Shown: positions 42,925 to 50,985 of the stretch, in pieces | Layout of the letters: each line of letters starts with the position of its first letter | Position numbering within the stretch: position 1 is the first letter of the stretch | Assembly: GCA_963755825.1 (NCBI GenBank) | Contig: CAVWLA010000003.1 | Location: 2,728,001 to 2,792,000, forward strand | Length of the DNA stretch: 64,000 nt | Source of the DNA: DATBQN01 sp963755825 | Lineage (GTDB): Bacteria > Acidobacteriota > Thermoanaerobaculia > Multivoradales > UBA5704 | Reading direction: 5' to 3' | Position numbers and translations under genes: made by a program | The notes under the pieces: generated by a model | The model's database searches: none | What the model saw: only the letters and a program-made list of their open reading frames with translations | What the model was told of the DNA's origin: nothing

Positions 42925-45744
42925 TCATGCCGCGACCCGCGGGAGGGGGAGATCGACGACGAAGCAGGCGCCTTCTCCCGGCCGGCTGCTCGCCCGCAGG
43001 TCGCCGCCGTGGCGGCGGACGATATCGTAGCTGATGGCGAGGCCGAGGCCGGTGCCGCCGCGGGTGAGCTTGGTCGAGAAGAAGGGCTGGAAGATCTTCT
43101 CCAGGCGCTCCGCCGGGATGCCCGGTCCGGTGTCGGCGACGGTGATCTGGGCGCGGCCGTCTGCGGCGGCGAGGGTCACGGTCAGCCGGCCGCCCTTGTC
43201 GGCCATGGCGTCGGCGGCGTTGGTGAACAGGTTGGTGAACACCTGCTGCAGCTCGCCGTCGCAGCCGAGCACGGTGACGGCGTCGGCCGGCGGCCGGAAG
43301 TCGACCTCGATGGCGCGCCGGCTGAAGCGGTCGGCGAGGAGGTCGATCGCCTCGCTGACCACCGGCGCCAGCGCCACCGGGCGGTGCTCGCCGCTCTTGT
43401 CGCGGGCGTACTCGAGGAGGTTGTTGACGATCCGCGCGGCGCGGAAGGTCTGCCGCTCGACCTTCTTCAGGATCTCGTAGCGCGGATCGCTCTCCGCGGT
43501 GTCCGAGAGCAGCATCTGGGCGTAGGAGGAGATGCCGGTGATCGGCGTGTTGACCTCGTGGGCGACGCCGGCGGCGAGCATGCCGAGCGCCGCCAGCCGG
43601 TCCTTCTCCTTGAGCGCGTTCTCCATCGCCACGCGCTCGGAGACGTCGTGGACGACGAGGATGCGCAGGCGGCCTTCTGCGCTGGCGGCCGATCCGCGGG
43701 CGGCCGCGGCGAGCTCGGCGCCGGAGAAGTCGGCGAGCGACAGCTGCAGGTAGCGCTCGGCGCCGTCGGCGGCGCAGTAGGAAACCTCGATCGGCGTCTC
43801 GCCGGCGGCGGGGAGCTCGATCGGCAGCACCTGGCCGAGCGGCCTGCCGGCGAGATCGCCCCGCTCGCGCTCGGCGAGCGCGGCGAAGGCGGCGTTGACG
43901 GAGACGATCTTGCCGTCCTGGTCGACGACGGCGATCCCCGCCGGCGACGACTCGAAGATCCCCTCGGTGTAGCGCTTGAGGCGGATCACCTCCTGCAGCT
44001 GGTCCTGCAGGCGGCCGAGGAGCTGGGCGTTCTCGATCGCCAGCGCCGCCTGGTTGAGGAGATGGCGGACGAGCTCGACGTCCTCGCTGTTCAAGGGGTT
44101 CTGGTCCGCCTTGTAGCCGGCGAAGGCGATGCCGACGCGGGTGCCCAAGACCGACAGCGGGAAGGCGTAGCGGTAGCCGGCGACGAAGAGGTGCTGGGCG
44201 GCGGCCATCGGCGCGGTGGGCATGGCGGCGCCGGGGATGCGCCGCATGTCCTCGCGCCAGAGGTCGTCGCCGAGCACGTCGAGCGGCAGCAGGCGCGGCA
44301 GCCGCCCCTCCGGCCGCACCGCCACCAGCCCATCCGGCTGCACCAGGTAGAGGTTGACCCGCTCGATCGCCACCCCCTCCTCGATCTGCTGCAGGAGCGC
44401 CGTGCAGAGCTGCCCGAGGTCGCGCTCGAGGAGGAGCTCGCGGCCGAGGCCGGAGAGCGCCCGGCGCTTGCCGAAGGTGCCGCGGTAGTGCAGGCGCTCG
44501 AGGGCGGACGACAGGCTGCGGCGGGTGGGGACGAGGAGCGAGGCGATGCCCAAGCCGGCGGTGAAGGAGAGGAGGTTCCGCGCCGCCGCGAGGTCCTGCG
44601 GCACGCCGCGGACGATCATCAGGTTGACCAACGAGAACGAGATGGCGCCGAGGAGGAGGGTCAGCGTCGCCGAGATGGTGTCGCGGACGATGACCTCGAT
44701 GTCCCACAGCTTGTAGCGCAGGATGGCGTAGGCGAAGGTGAGCGGCACGAGGCCGAGCGGCGCCACCGCGATGGCGGTCAGGAGCGGCGGCCGGGAGAGC
44801 CCGAGGAGGAGCGGCGCCACGTAGAGGACGAAGAAGGGGAGGTAGCCCCCGGCCATGCCGAAGATCACCCAGCGCAGCTGGCGCCGCTGCTCCCAGCCGC
44901 CGGCGGTGCCAGCGGAGTCCGCGGCGCCCCCTGCGCTGGGCCGCGCCGCGCGCCAGATCAGGATGGCGATCGAGGCGAGGGCGAAGATCACCAGGTGGGC
45001 GATCTCCAGGTGGTCGAGAGCGATGAGCGCGCCGGCGGTCGGCCGGCCGAAGAGGAAGCGGCCGTGGAAGAGGAAGATGTCGAGCTGCAGGGCGGCGAAG
45101 AAGGCCGCCGGCAGGTAGACGAAGGGGAGCGCCCGGCGCCAGCGCGGCGCGAGGAGCGGCCCCGGGAAGGTGAGGAAGAGATGGAGCGTCAGCGCCGGCA
45201 GCAGCAGGCGGGCCAGCTCGTCGCCGCTGTAGACGGCCCGGTAGAGCGCGTCGGCCGGCGGCATCGGCTTGAGGAGATAGAGGAGCGCCGAGGCCAGGCA
45301 CCAGAAATAGAAGAGCAGCCCCTGGCGGCCGCCCTGGCGGACCAGTGTGTAGAGGCCGATGAGGAGATAGACGACGCCGATCAGCGCCAGCAGGATGTAG
45401 GAGACGTCGACGTCGAGCGGCGGCCGGTGATAGGCGACCTGCACCAGCGCCTTGCCGCGGAGGGCGGTCAGATGGCTCAGCTCGTTGCCCTTGAGGCGGA
45501 GGGCGAGCTCGGCGGCGCTCGCCGGCTGGCTGCCGTCGACCAGGTAGATCTCGTCGCCCGGCGCGAGGCCGGTGGCCGCGTTCTCGACGTTGAGGACGCG
45601 CGCGAAGCCGCCCGGCCACTCGGCGGTGAAGCCGAGCGGCTGGAAGCTCGCCACCTTGCGCTGGAAGGACAGGCCGCCCCACACCACGGCGGCCGCCGCG
45701 AGGAGGAGCGAGAGGAGCAGCCGGAGAGCTTGGGCCCGCTTCAT
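42925..45744 (-). CDS. Membrane sensor histidine kinase with PDZ-like, GAF and PAS domains
   Basis: A 939-residue kinase started at the ATG at 45744; a longer frame to 45831 is not favoured. It has an N-terminal membrane helix (~10-25), a PDZ-like region ('VLNVENAATGLAPGDEIYLV'), then about seven membrane helices (~120-370). A GAF-like domain follows with 'LLLERDLGQLCTALLQQIEE', then a PAS domain ('TEGIFESSPAGIAVVDQDGK'). The dimerisation region has the phospho-His in 'AAGVAHEVNTPITGISSYAQ', and the ATPase domain has N box, 'DTGPGIP' and 'GTGLGLAISY'. It should phosphorylate the response regulator encoded next. The long multi-helix sensor part suggests a membrane-related or hydrophobic signal. 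Confidence 0.92.
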   Translation of the reverse strand: MKRAQALRLLLSLLLAAAAVVWGGLSFQRKVASFQPLGFTAEWPGGFARVLNVENAATGLAPGDEIYLVDGSQPASAAELALRLKGNELSHLTALRGKALVQVAYHRPPLDVDVSYILLALIGVVYLLIGLYTLVRQGGRQGLLFYFWCLASALLYLLKPMPPADALYRAVYSGDELARLLLPALTLHLFLTFPGPLLAPRWRRALPFVYLPAAFFAALQLDIFLFHGRFLFGRPTAGALIALDHLEIAHLVIFALASIAILIWRAARPSAGGAADSAGTAGGWEQRRQLRWVIFGMAGGYLPFFVLYVAPLLLGLSRPPLLTAIAVAPLGLVPLTFAYAILRYKLWDIEVIVRDTISATLTLLLGAISFSLVNLMIVRGVPQDLAAARNLLSFTAGLGIASLLVPTRRSLSSALERLHYRGTFGKRRALSGLGRELLLERDLGQLCTALLQQIEEGVAIERVNLYLVQPDGLVAVRPEGRLPRLLPLDVLGDDLWREDMRRIPGAAMPTAPMAAAQHLFVAGYRYAFPLSVLGTRVGIAFAGYKADQNPLNSEDVELVRHLLNQAALAIENAQLLGRLQDQLQEVIRLKRYTEGIFESSPAGIAVVDQDGKIVSVNAAFAALAERERGDLAGRPLGQVLPIELPAAGETPIEVSYCAADGAERYLQLSLADFSGAELAAAARGSAASAEGRLRILVVHDVSERVAMENALKEKDRLAALGMLAAGVAHEVNTPITGISSYAQMLLSDTAESDPRYEILKKVERQTFRAARIVNNLLEYARDKSGEHRPVALAPVVSEAIDLLADRFSRRAIEVDFRPPADAVTVLGCDGELQQVFTNLFTNAADAMADKGGRLTVTLAAADGRAQITVADTGPGIPAERLEKIFQPFFSTKLTRGGTGLGLAISYDIVRRHGGDLRASSRPGEGACFVVDLPLPRVAA

Positions 45745-45768
45745 GGATACCTGACCGACTCCGCCAGA

Positions 45769-45784
45769 AGCACTTTCTATGCCA
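45769..45784 (-). promoter_or_regulatory. Likely sigma-54 promoter of the kinase/regulator operon
   Basis: On the minus strand TGGCATAGAAAGTGCT has GG and GC ten bases apart, as in the -24/-12 elements of sigma-54 promoters (TGGCAC...TTGC). It ends 25 bases before the ATG, with a start expected near 45757. The operon encodes a sigma-54 activator, so autoactivation is plausible. Confidence 0.45.
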
Positions 45785-45863
45785 TTGCCACGCAAATTTG
45801 AATGCCCTTCAAACCGCTGATTTCGCGGCATTTCCGGCGATTCGATCCAATGAACCGCATACT

Positions 45864-45879
45864 ATCCAATCGGTTGGAT
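45864..45879. promoter_or_regulatory. Dyad that may be the upstream activator site
   Basis: ATCCAA-TCGG-TTGGAT, a perfect 6-4-6 inverted repeat, lies ~115 bases upstream of the expected sigma-54 start, a normal place for an NtrC-type enhancer. A half-site GATCCAAT lies at 45844-45851. The surrounding 45785-45990 is AT-richer than the rest and holds no gene. Confidence 0.4.
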
Positions 45880-45992
45880 TCAAGCGCTTGGGAAGCCGAC
45901 ACAGATTCTTGGATCGGCCGCCGAAGGTCCTGGCCCCGTTGGGTCTCCTGCGGGCGGCAGCCGCCGCCCTCGCCGGCCGCGCCGGCAGCCGG

Positions 45993-45998
45993 TAAGAT
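45993..45998 (+). promoter_or_regulatory. -10-like box of the aldolase/dehydrogenase gene
   Basis: TAAGAT lies 6 bases before the GTG at 46005; no ribosome site is possible between, so the transcript is probably leaderless. Confidence 0.4.
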
Positions 45999-46004
45999 CC
46001 CGCC

Positions 46005-48128
46005 GTGCGCTCCCTCTGGTCGGATTCCGCGGCGCGGGCCGCCGTCGATCGCTACGCCGCGGCGGGCGAGGACCTCGCTCTGCGCACCTACGGCTCGCGG
46101 CTGATCGGCGGCGATCCGGCGCTCGTCCTCCACGGCGGCGGCAACACCTCGGTCAAGTCGACGGTGGTCGACCTCCTCGGCGAGGAGGTGGCGGCGATCT
46201 TCGTCAAGGGGTCGGGCTGGGATCTCGCCTCGATCGAGCCCGAGGGCCACCCCGGCATGCGGCTGGCGGGCCTCCGCCGGCTGCGCGGGCTCGCCGCCCT
46301 CTCCGACGAGGAGATGGTCAATCAGCAGCGCACCCACCTCTTCCGCGCCGACGCGCCGACCCCCTCGGTCGAGGCGCTCCTCCACGCCTTCCTGCCGGCG
46401 AAGTTCATCGACCACTCGCACGCCGACGCCATCCTCGCCCTCACCAACCGGCCGGACGGCGAGGCGGCGGTGCGCGAGGTCTACGGCGGCGGCGTGGGGA
46501 TCGTCCCCTACGTCATGCCCGGCTTCGCCCTGGCGCTCCGCGCCGCGGCGGTCGCCGAGGCGTCGCCCGGCTGCGGCGGCCTGGTCCTCCTCAAGCACGG
46601 CCTCTTCACCTGGGGGGAGACGGCGCGGGAGAGCTACGAGCGCCACGTCGAGCTCGTCGACGCCGCCGAGCGCTGGCTGGCGGCGCGGCGGCGCCGCAGC
46701 TGGGCGGTGGCGAGCCCGCCGCCGGCGTGTGGTCCGGACCCGGCGGCGACCGCGGCGCTCGTCGCCCCCATCCTCCGCGGCATGCTGGCGCAGGAGACCG
46801 ACGACGCCGACCGCCCCTGGCGGCGGCTGATCGTCGAGTGGAGCGGCTGGGCCGGCGCCGATGCCGAGGCGCTCGAGTGGGTCGGCGGCGAGGAGCTGCC
46901 GCGTCTCGCCCGCACGCCGCCGCTCACCCCCGACCACGTCATCCGCACCAAGGCGCAGCCGCTGGTCGTGGCGCCGCCCGAGGCGGGCGACGCCGAGGGC
47001 TGGCGGGCGGCGATCGAGCGCGCCCTCGACCGCTACGTCGGCGAGTACCGCGCCTACTTCGAGGCGGGCATCGCGGCGCGCGGCGCGCGGCGGCCGCTCG
47101 ATCCCTTGCCGCGCGTCGTGCTCGTCCCCGGCCTCGGCATGTTCACCGCCGGGCCGACGGCGAAAGACGCGCGGATCGCCGCCGACATCTATCGCCACAC
47201 CATGCGGGTGAAGCGCCTCGTCCACGAGACCGGCGACTACGAGGGCCTCGCCGACCTCGACCTCTTCGACGTCGAGTACTGGAGCCTCGAGCAGGCGAAG
47301 CTCGGCCGGGGCGCCGAGAGGCCGCTGGCGCGGCAGGCGGCGGTGGTGACCGGTGCCGCCGGCGCGCTGGGGAGCGCCATCGCCGAGCGGCTGCTCGCCG
47401 CCGGCGCCCACGTGGCGCTCCTGGACCTCGACGAGAAGGCGGCTTCCGCCGCCGCGGAGAGGCTCGCCGCGCGCCACGGCGCCGCCAGCGTCCTCGCCGT
47501 CGCCCACGACGTGACCGACGAGGCCTCGACGGCGAGCGCCTTCGCCGCCGTGGCGCGCCGCTTCGGCGGCGTCGACTTGGCGGTCGCCAACGCCGGTATC
47601 GCCTGCGCGGCGCCGTTCCACGACCTCGGGCTCGACGACTTCCGCCGCGTCCAGGAGGTGAACGCGACGGGCGTCTTCCTCACCCTCCGCGAGGCGGCGC
47701 GCACCATGCGACGGCAGGGGACGGGCGGCAGCATCGTCGTGGTGTCGTCGAAGAACGTCTTCGCCCCCGGCGCCGAGTTCGCGGCCTACAGCGCCTCGAA
47801 GGCGGCTGCGGCGCAGCTCGGCAAGGTGGCGGCCTTGGACCTCGCGGCGGACGGCATCCGCGTCAACAGCGTCAACCCCGACGCCGTCTTCGGCACCCGC
47901 GAGGCGCCCTCCGGCCTCTGGCAGGCGGTCGGCGCCGAGCGCGCCCGCGCCCGCGGCGTCACCGTCGAGGGCCTCGCCGAGGTCTACCGCAACCGCAGCC
48001 TCCTCAAGCTCCGCGTCACCGGCGAGCACGTCGGCAACGCCGTCGTCTTCTTCGCCTCCAACCTGACGCCGACGACCGGAGCCACCCTCCCCGTCGACGC
48101 CGGCCTCCCCGAGGCCTTCCCGCGCTGA
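46005..48128 (+). CDS. Bifunctional class-II aldolase / short-chain dehydrogenase (rhamnulose-1-phosphate aldolase type)
   Basis: A 707-residue fusion enzyme. The N-terminal ~430 residues form a class-II aldolase (AraD/FucA/RhaD) domain: 'VLHGGGNTSVKSTVVDLLG' and 'IFVKGSGWDLASIEPEGHPG', with the zinc/phosphate region 'FIDHSHADAILALTN'. The C-terminal ~260 residues are an SDR domain: 'VVTGAAGALGSAIAERLLAA' (NAD site), 'ANAGIA', the catalytic 'YSASKAAAAQLG' and 'IRVNSVNPDAVF'. In characterised relatives (RhaEW-type) the protein splits rhamnulose 1-phosphate and oxidises lactaldehyde. It stands alone, without rhamnose kinase or isomerase genes nearby. A GTG start is used and a -10 box lies just before it. 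Confidence 0.88.
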   Translation: MRSLWSDSAARAAVDRYAAAGEDLALRTYGSRLIGGDPALVLHGGGNTSVKSTVVDLLGEEVAAIFVKGSGWDLASIEPEGHPGMRLAGLRRLRGLAALSDEEMVNQQRTHLFRADAPTPSVEALLHAFLPAKFIDHSHADAILALTNRPDGEAAVREVYGGGVGIVPYVMPGFALALRAAAVAEASPGCGGLVLLKHGLFTWGETARESYERHVELVDAAERWLAARRRRSWAVASPPPACGPDPAATAALVAPILRGMLAQETDDADRPWRRLIVEWSGWAGADAEALEWVGGEELPRLARTPPLTPDHVIRTKAQPLVVAPPEAGDAEGWRAAIERALDRYVGEYRAYFEAGIAARGARRPLDPLPRVVLVPGLGMFTAGPTAKDARIAADIYRHTMRVKRLVHETGDYEGLADLDLFDVEYWSLEQAKLGRGAERPLARQAAVVTGAAGALGSAIAERLLAAGAHVALLDLDEKAASAAAERLAARHGAASVLAVAHDVTDEASTASAFAAVARRFGGVDLAVANAGIACAAPFHDLGLDDFRRVQEVNATGVFLTLREAARTMRRQGTGGSIVVVSSKNVFAPGAEFAAYSASKAAAAQLGKVAALDLAADGIRVNSVNPDAVFGTREAPSGLWQAVGAERARARGVTVEGLAEVYRNRSLLKLRVTGEHVGNAVVFFASNLTPTTGATLPVDAGLPEAFPR

Positions 48129-48213
48129 TCGCGGGGATCTCGCCCGCGAATCGCCTTCCACGACGGAGGATCGGCGCGGGAGCCCGGCGATCCGCTCCGC
48201 GGCCTCCCGGCCG

Positions 48214-48454
48214 AAGCGGAGCCCGACGAGCTCGGCTCTCCCGCTTCCGTGCCGCCCGGTGAGCGGAAAATCGGCCCGGAAGCGGAAGAGATCGATTCTT
48301 CCGCTTCCGACGAGAGCGGAAGCCGAGGAAACGGATTCTTGCGCTACGGATCGGATGGGAAGCGGAAGAAGTCGGTTCTTCCGCTACCGAACGAGATGGA
48401 AGCGGAAGAAGCGGATTCTTCCGCTACGAGCCGAGCCGGAAGCGGAGAAATCCG
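48214..48454. repeat. 40-bp tandem hairpin repeat array
   Basis: Four full 40-bp units start at 48281, 48321, 48361 and 48401, followed by a partial unit to 48454; degenerate units precede (48214-48280). Each unit has arms AGCGGAAGAA and TTCTTCCGCT about 5 bases apart, so each forms a hairpin, and the units differ mainly in the ~15-base linkers. It lies between the aldolase gene and the repeats at 48498. Confidence 0.8.
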
Positions 48455-48497
48455 TTCGGCGCCTTCCCGAGGCGAACGGCCGGCCTGGGCTCCAAAA

Positions 48498-48547
48498 GAA
48501 CCTGGCACCTTTGAAACCGGGTGGCTTCTAAGGAACCTGGCACCTTC
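48498..48547. repeat. Two further copies of the GAACCTGGCACCTTC motif
   Basis: Copies start at 48498 and 48533, 35 bases apart. They match the four at 5.8 kb. They lie between the hairpin array and the caspase-like gene's stop (48559). From 48129 to 48558 the only content is these repeats. Confidence 0.75.
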
Positions 48548-48558
48548 GGGAAGACTGC

Positions 48559-50985
48559 CTAATTGTCTGCAAGGATGGAGCTTGGCGCCTCGCGCGTCCA
48601 GGCGGTCCAGGTGGAGATGGGGGAGAGGGTGCGCTCGATTCGGGCGAGGGCCTTTCTCCAGCCGGCGAAGGGCTCGCGGTCGGCGGCGGGGGCGAGGAGG
48701 CGCAGGGCGAGGGGGACGCCCCAGCGGAAGACCGGCACCGCCCCCGCCTCCGCCCAGCGGCGGAGGGCTTCGAAGCGCTGCGCCTGGGCGTCGCGGTCAT
48801 CGCCGGCGAGGGCGAGGCGGAGGAGGTCGAGGTCAGGTACCACGGCCAAGTCGGCGATCTGGCCGAGGTTGGCGAGCACCTCGGCGGCGTAGCCGGCGGC
48901 CTGGCCGGCTGGATTGGCCCAGATGGCATAGGCGCCGGCGAGCCCGAGGAGCCAGTCCTGCCACTTGCCGCGGGTCAGCTCGCGCGCGTCCTCCGCAGAG
49001 AGCGCGTCGAGGCGGCCTTTCGCCACGAGCAGATCCCAGGCCGGCCTGGCCAGGTCTGAGAGCGGCTCGACGCGCAGGCCGCCGCGGGAGCGGTCGACCG
49101 CGAGAGCGCGGTGGGCGACGATGGGGAAGCTCGCGGGCAGGCCGCCGCCCAGCGTGGCGACGGCGAACGGAGCGCGGCCGGCTTCGAAACGAAGCGCCCA
49201 GACCTCGGGTCCCGCCAGCCCCGAGAGCATCTCCGCGCCGCCCGCAGCCGCGTCGTCGAGGCCAGCGCTCAGGCGTGCGACCGGTGCGGCGTTCCCCAGG
49301 CCGAGGATCTCGAAACCCGGCGGCTTCGCGCCGAAGGCCGAGGCGCCGGGCTGCGGCCACGCCTGCTCGCGGAGGACGACGCGGAGGGGCGGCTCGCCGA
49401 TCACCTCCGGGAGCTCCACCGCGACCTCGCCGGCGGCGGGCGCGGCGACGGTCCGCGACCAGCTTCCCCACGGCAGGTCGATCTGCACGCGGATCGGCCC
49501 GGGCTCGACCTGCCTGCCGCCGAAGCGCTCGAGGTCCTTGAGCGTGAGCCTCCCGGCGGCGCCGCACCAGCTCGGCGCCAGCGGCGCCTCGGCGGGCGGC
49601 CCGATCCACACCACCGGCAGATCGGCGAGCCATCCGGCGAGCGCATCGGCGCCCCCCGGCGGCAGCAGGAGGCGGAGGTTCGGTCGGCCGGACGGTTCGT
49701 CGACCTCCACCGGGTAGCCGCGCTTCGGCCAGTCGTCGTCGAGCGCGTAGGTACGCCGCGCCGAGAGGCCGCCGTCGTCGCCTTCGTCGGCGTCGTCCAC
49801 GCCGGTCTCGAAGGCGCCGCGGGTGGCTCCGCGAGTAGCTCCGGGCAGGACGGCGCGCTCGGTCATCGTGAATGTCAGCGTCCTGTCCGCGTCGACCGCG
49901 AAGCTCCTCGTGTCGTCCGCCAGCGTCCACGGCGCCTGCGGGCGGACGACGAGGCGCGCCGTTGCCTGGATCCCCAGCGGCAGGCGGCTCACCAGCGGCA
50001 GGCCGATGGATTCGTCGGGGAAGGCCGCCGTCGGCCGGTTGAGATCCCACTGCGGCGGCTCGTCGGCGAAGATGCGCAGCCGCTGCAGGTCTGAAGCCGC
50101 GGCGGCCGGCGAGACCTCCACGCGCAGCTCGGCGGTGGGGAGGTCGGGCAGGCGGACGATGGGCAGCAGGCGGTCCGATGACCTCCCGCCGCTGGGCGCG
50201 ATGTCCGGGTTCTGCTGGCGCGGCGGCGTCTGCTGTGAAGCCTCGCGCGTCACGCGCTGGCGGCAGACGTCGAAGAGCTCGCGGAGGTCGAGGGTGCGCG
50301 CGCCGGTCGCGAAATCGAGATCGATTGCGGCCGAGCAGGGACTCTGGAGAGCGAGCCCGCCGAGGAGATGGCGGAGGAAGAGGCCGCGGCCGTCGATCTC
50401 GAGGGCGCGCTGGCCCTGCCCGGCGGCATAGCAAGCGACGAGGGAGGTGTCGATGCGCGGCGTCGGGACGGCGACGCCCGTGTGCATCGCTGCCACGATG
50501 CGCGGCCGCTCGGTCTCGGGGTACGGGTAGTTCTGGCAGCCGTCGAGGAAGAGGAACTGCCGCGCGAAGGCCATGCTGCGGAAGAGCTCGCCGTAGGCGT
50601 CCATACCGAGGTTCGGCCACGCTTTCGCCATGCCAGCTTCCTGGGTGAGGAAAAGGCGCCCGCTCGCCGCCTCGTAGAGGCCGTGGCCGGAGAAGAAGAC
50701 GAAGAGCCGCGTGCCGCCGGTGACGTCCAGAAGCTTGGCGATCGAGTCCCAGATCTCCGGCTCGCGGGCGGTCCCATAGGCGAGCCCGAGCGCGTCGAGC
50801 GGCGGCTTGCTCGCCTCCGATGGCGCGGCGTGGAGGAGGATCTGTTGGTCGGGGACGCCGAGGCTGCGCAGCCAGGCGACGGCGGCGACGGCGTCGGCGA
50901 CGGCGCCCTTGAGCCGGCCGAGCTTGGGCGAGTCGTACTCGTCGATGCCGACGACGAGCGCCCAGGTGGTCTTCGCCTCGTTCAT
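48559..50985 (-). CDS. Caspase-like (C14) cysteine protease, large multi-domain
   Basis: An 808-residue protein with an N-terminal caspase-like fold. 'WALVVGIDEYDSPKLGRLKG' is strand 1. The catalytic His is His101 in 'FVFFSGHGLYEAA' and the catalytic Cys is Cys150 in 'FLFLDGCQNYPYPE'. The next 'SLVACYAAGQGQRALEIDGR' and 'GLFLRHLLGGL' also fit. The remaining ~550 residues have no domain I know; they are beta-rich with several 'RRTYALDDDWPKRGYPVEVD' type segments. There is no signal peptide. The ATG at 50985 overlaps the stop of the hydrolase gene (ATGA). Bacterial caspase-like proteases often serve in regulated death or conflict systems. Confidence 0.88.
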   Translation of the reverse strand: MNEAKTTWALVVGIDEYDSPKLGRLKGAVADAVAAVAWLRSLGVPDQQILLHAAPSEASKPPLDALGLAYGTAREPEIWDSIAKLLDVTGGTRLFVFFSGHGLYEAASGRLFLTQEAGMAKAWPNLGMDAYGELFRSMAFARQFLFLDGCQNYPYPETERPRIVAAMHTGVAVPTPRIDTSLVACYAAGQGQRALEIDGRGLFLRHLLGGLALQSPCSAAIDLDFATGARTLDLRELFDVCRQRVTREASQQTPPRQQNPDIAPSGGRSSDRLLPIVRLPDLPTAELRVEVSPAAAASDLQRLRIFADEPPQWDLNRPTAAFPDESIGLPLVSRLPLGIQATARLVVRPQAPWTLADDTRSFAVDADRTLTFTMTERAVLPGATRGATRGAFETGVDDADEGDDGGLSARRTYALDDDWPKRGYPVEVDEPSGRPNLRLLLPPGGADALAGWLADLPVVWIGPPAEAPLAPSWCGAAGRLTLKDLERFGGRQVEPGPIRVQIDLPWGSWSRTVAAPAAGEVAVELPEVIGEPPLRVVLREQAWPQPGASAFGAKPPGFEILGLGNAAPVARLSAGLDDAAAGGAEMLSGLAGPEVWALRFEAGRAPFAVATLGGGLPASFPIVAHRALAVDRSRGGLRVEPLSDLARPAWDLLVAKGRLDALSAEDARELTRGKWQDWLLGLAGAYAIWANPAGQAAGYAAEVLANLGQIADLAVVPDLDLLRLALAGDDRDAQAQRFEALRRWAEAGAVPVFRWGVPLALRLLAPAADREPFAGWRKALARIERTLSPISTWTAWTREAPSSILADN

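Noticed and set aside
42767..45682. A single 1432-residue protein joining histidine kinase and response regulator
   Set aside because: The long frame crosses the kinase gene in a shifted frame with Arg/Ala/Pro-rich residues. Only the part from 42766 (or 42928) reads as a response regulator.
48281..48454. CRISPR array of 40-bp units
   Set aside because: The units are contiguous with no spacers and vary in a dyad pattern, so they are a tandem hairpin repeat.
48259..48531. Short basic open frame across the hairpin array (plus strand)
   Set aside because: It is only a reading of the repeat units (Arg/Lys/Ser/Leu pattern), without a good start or a relative elsewhere.
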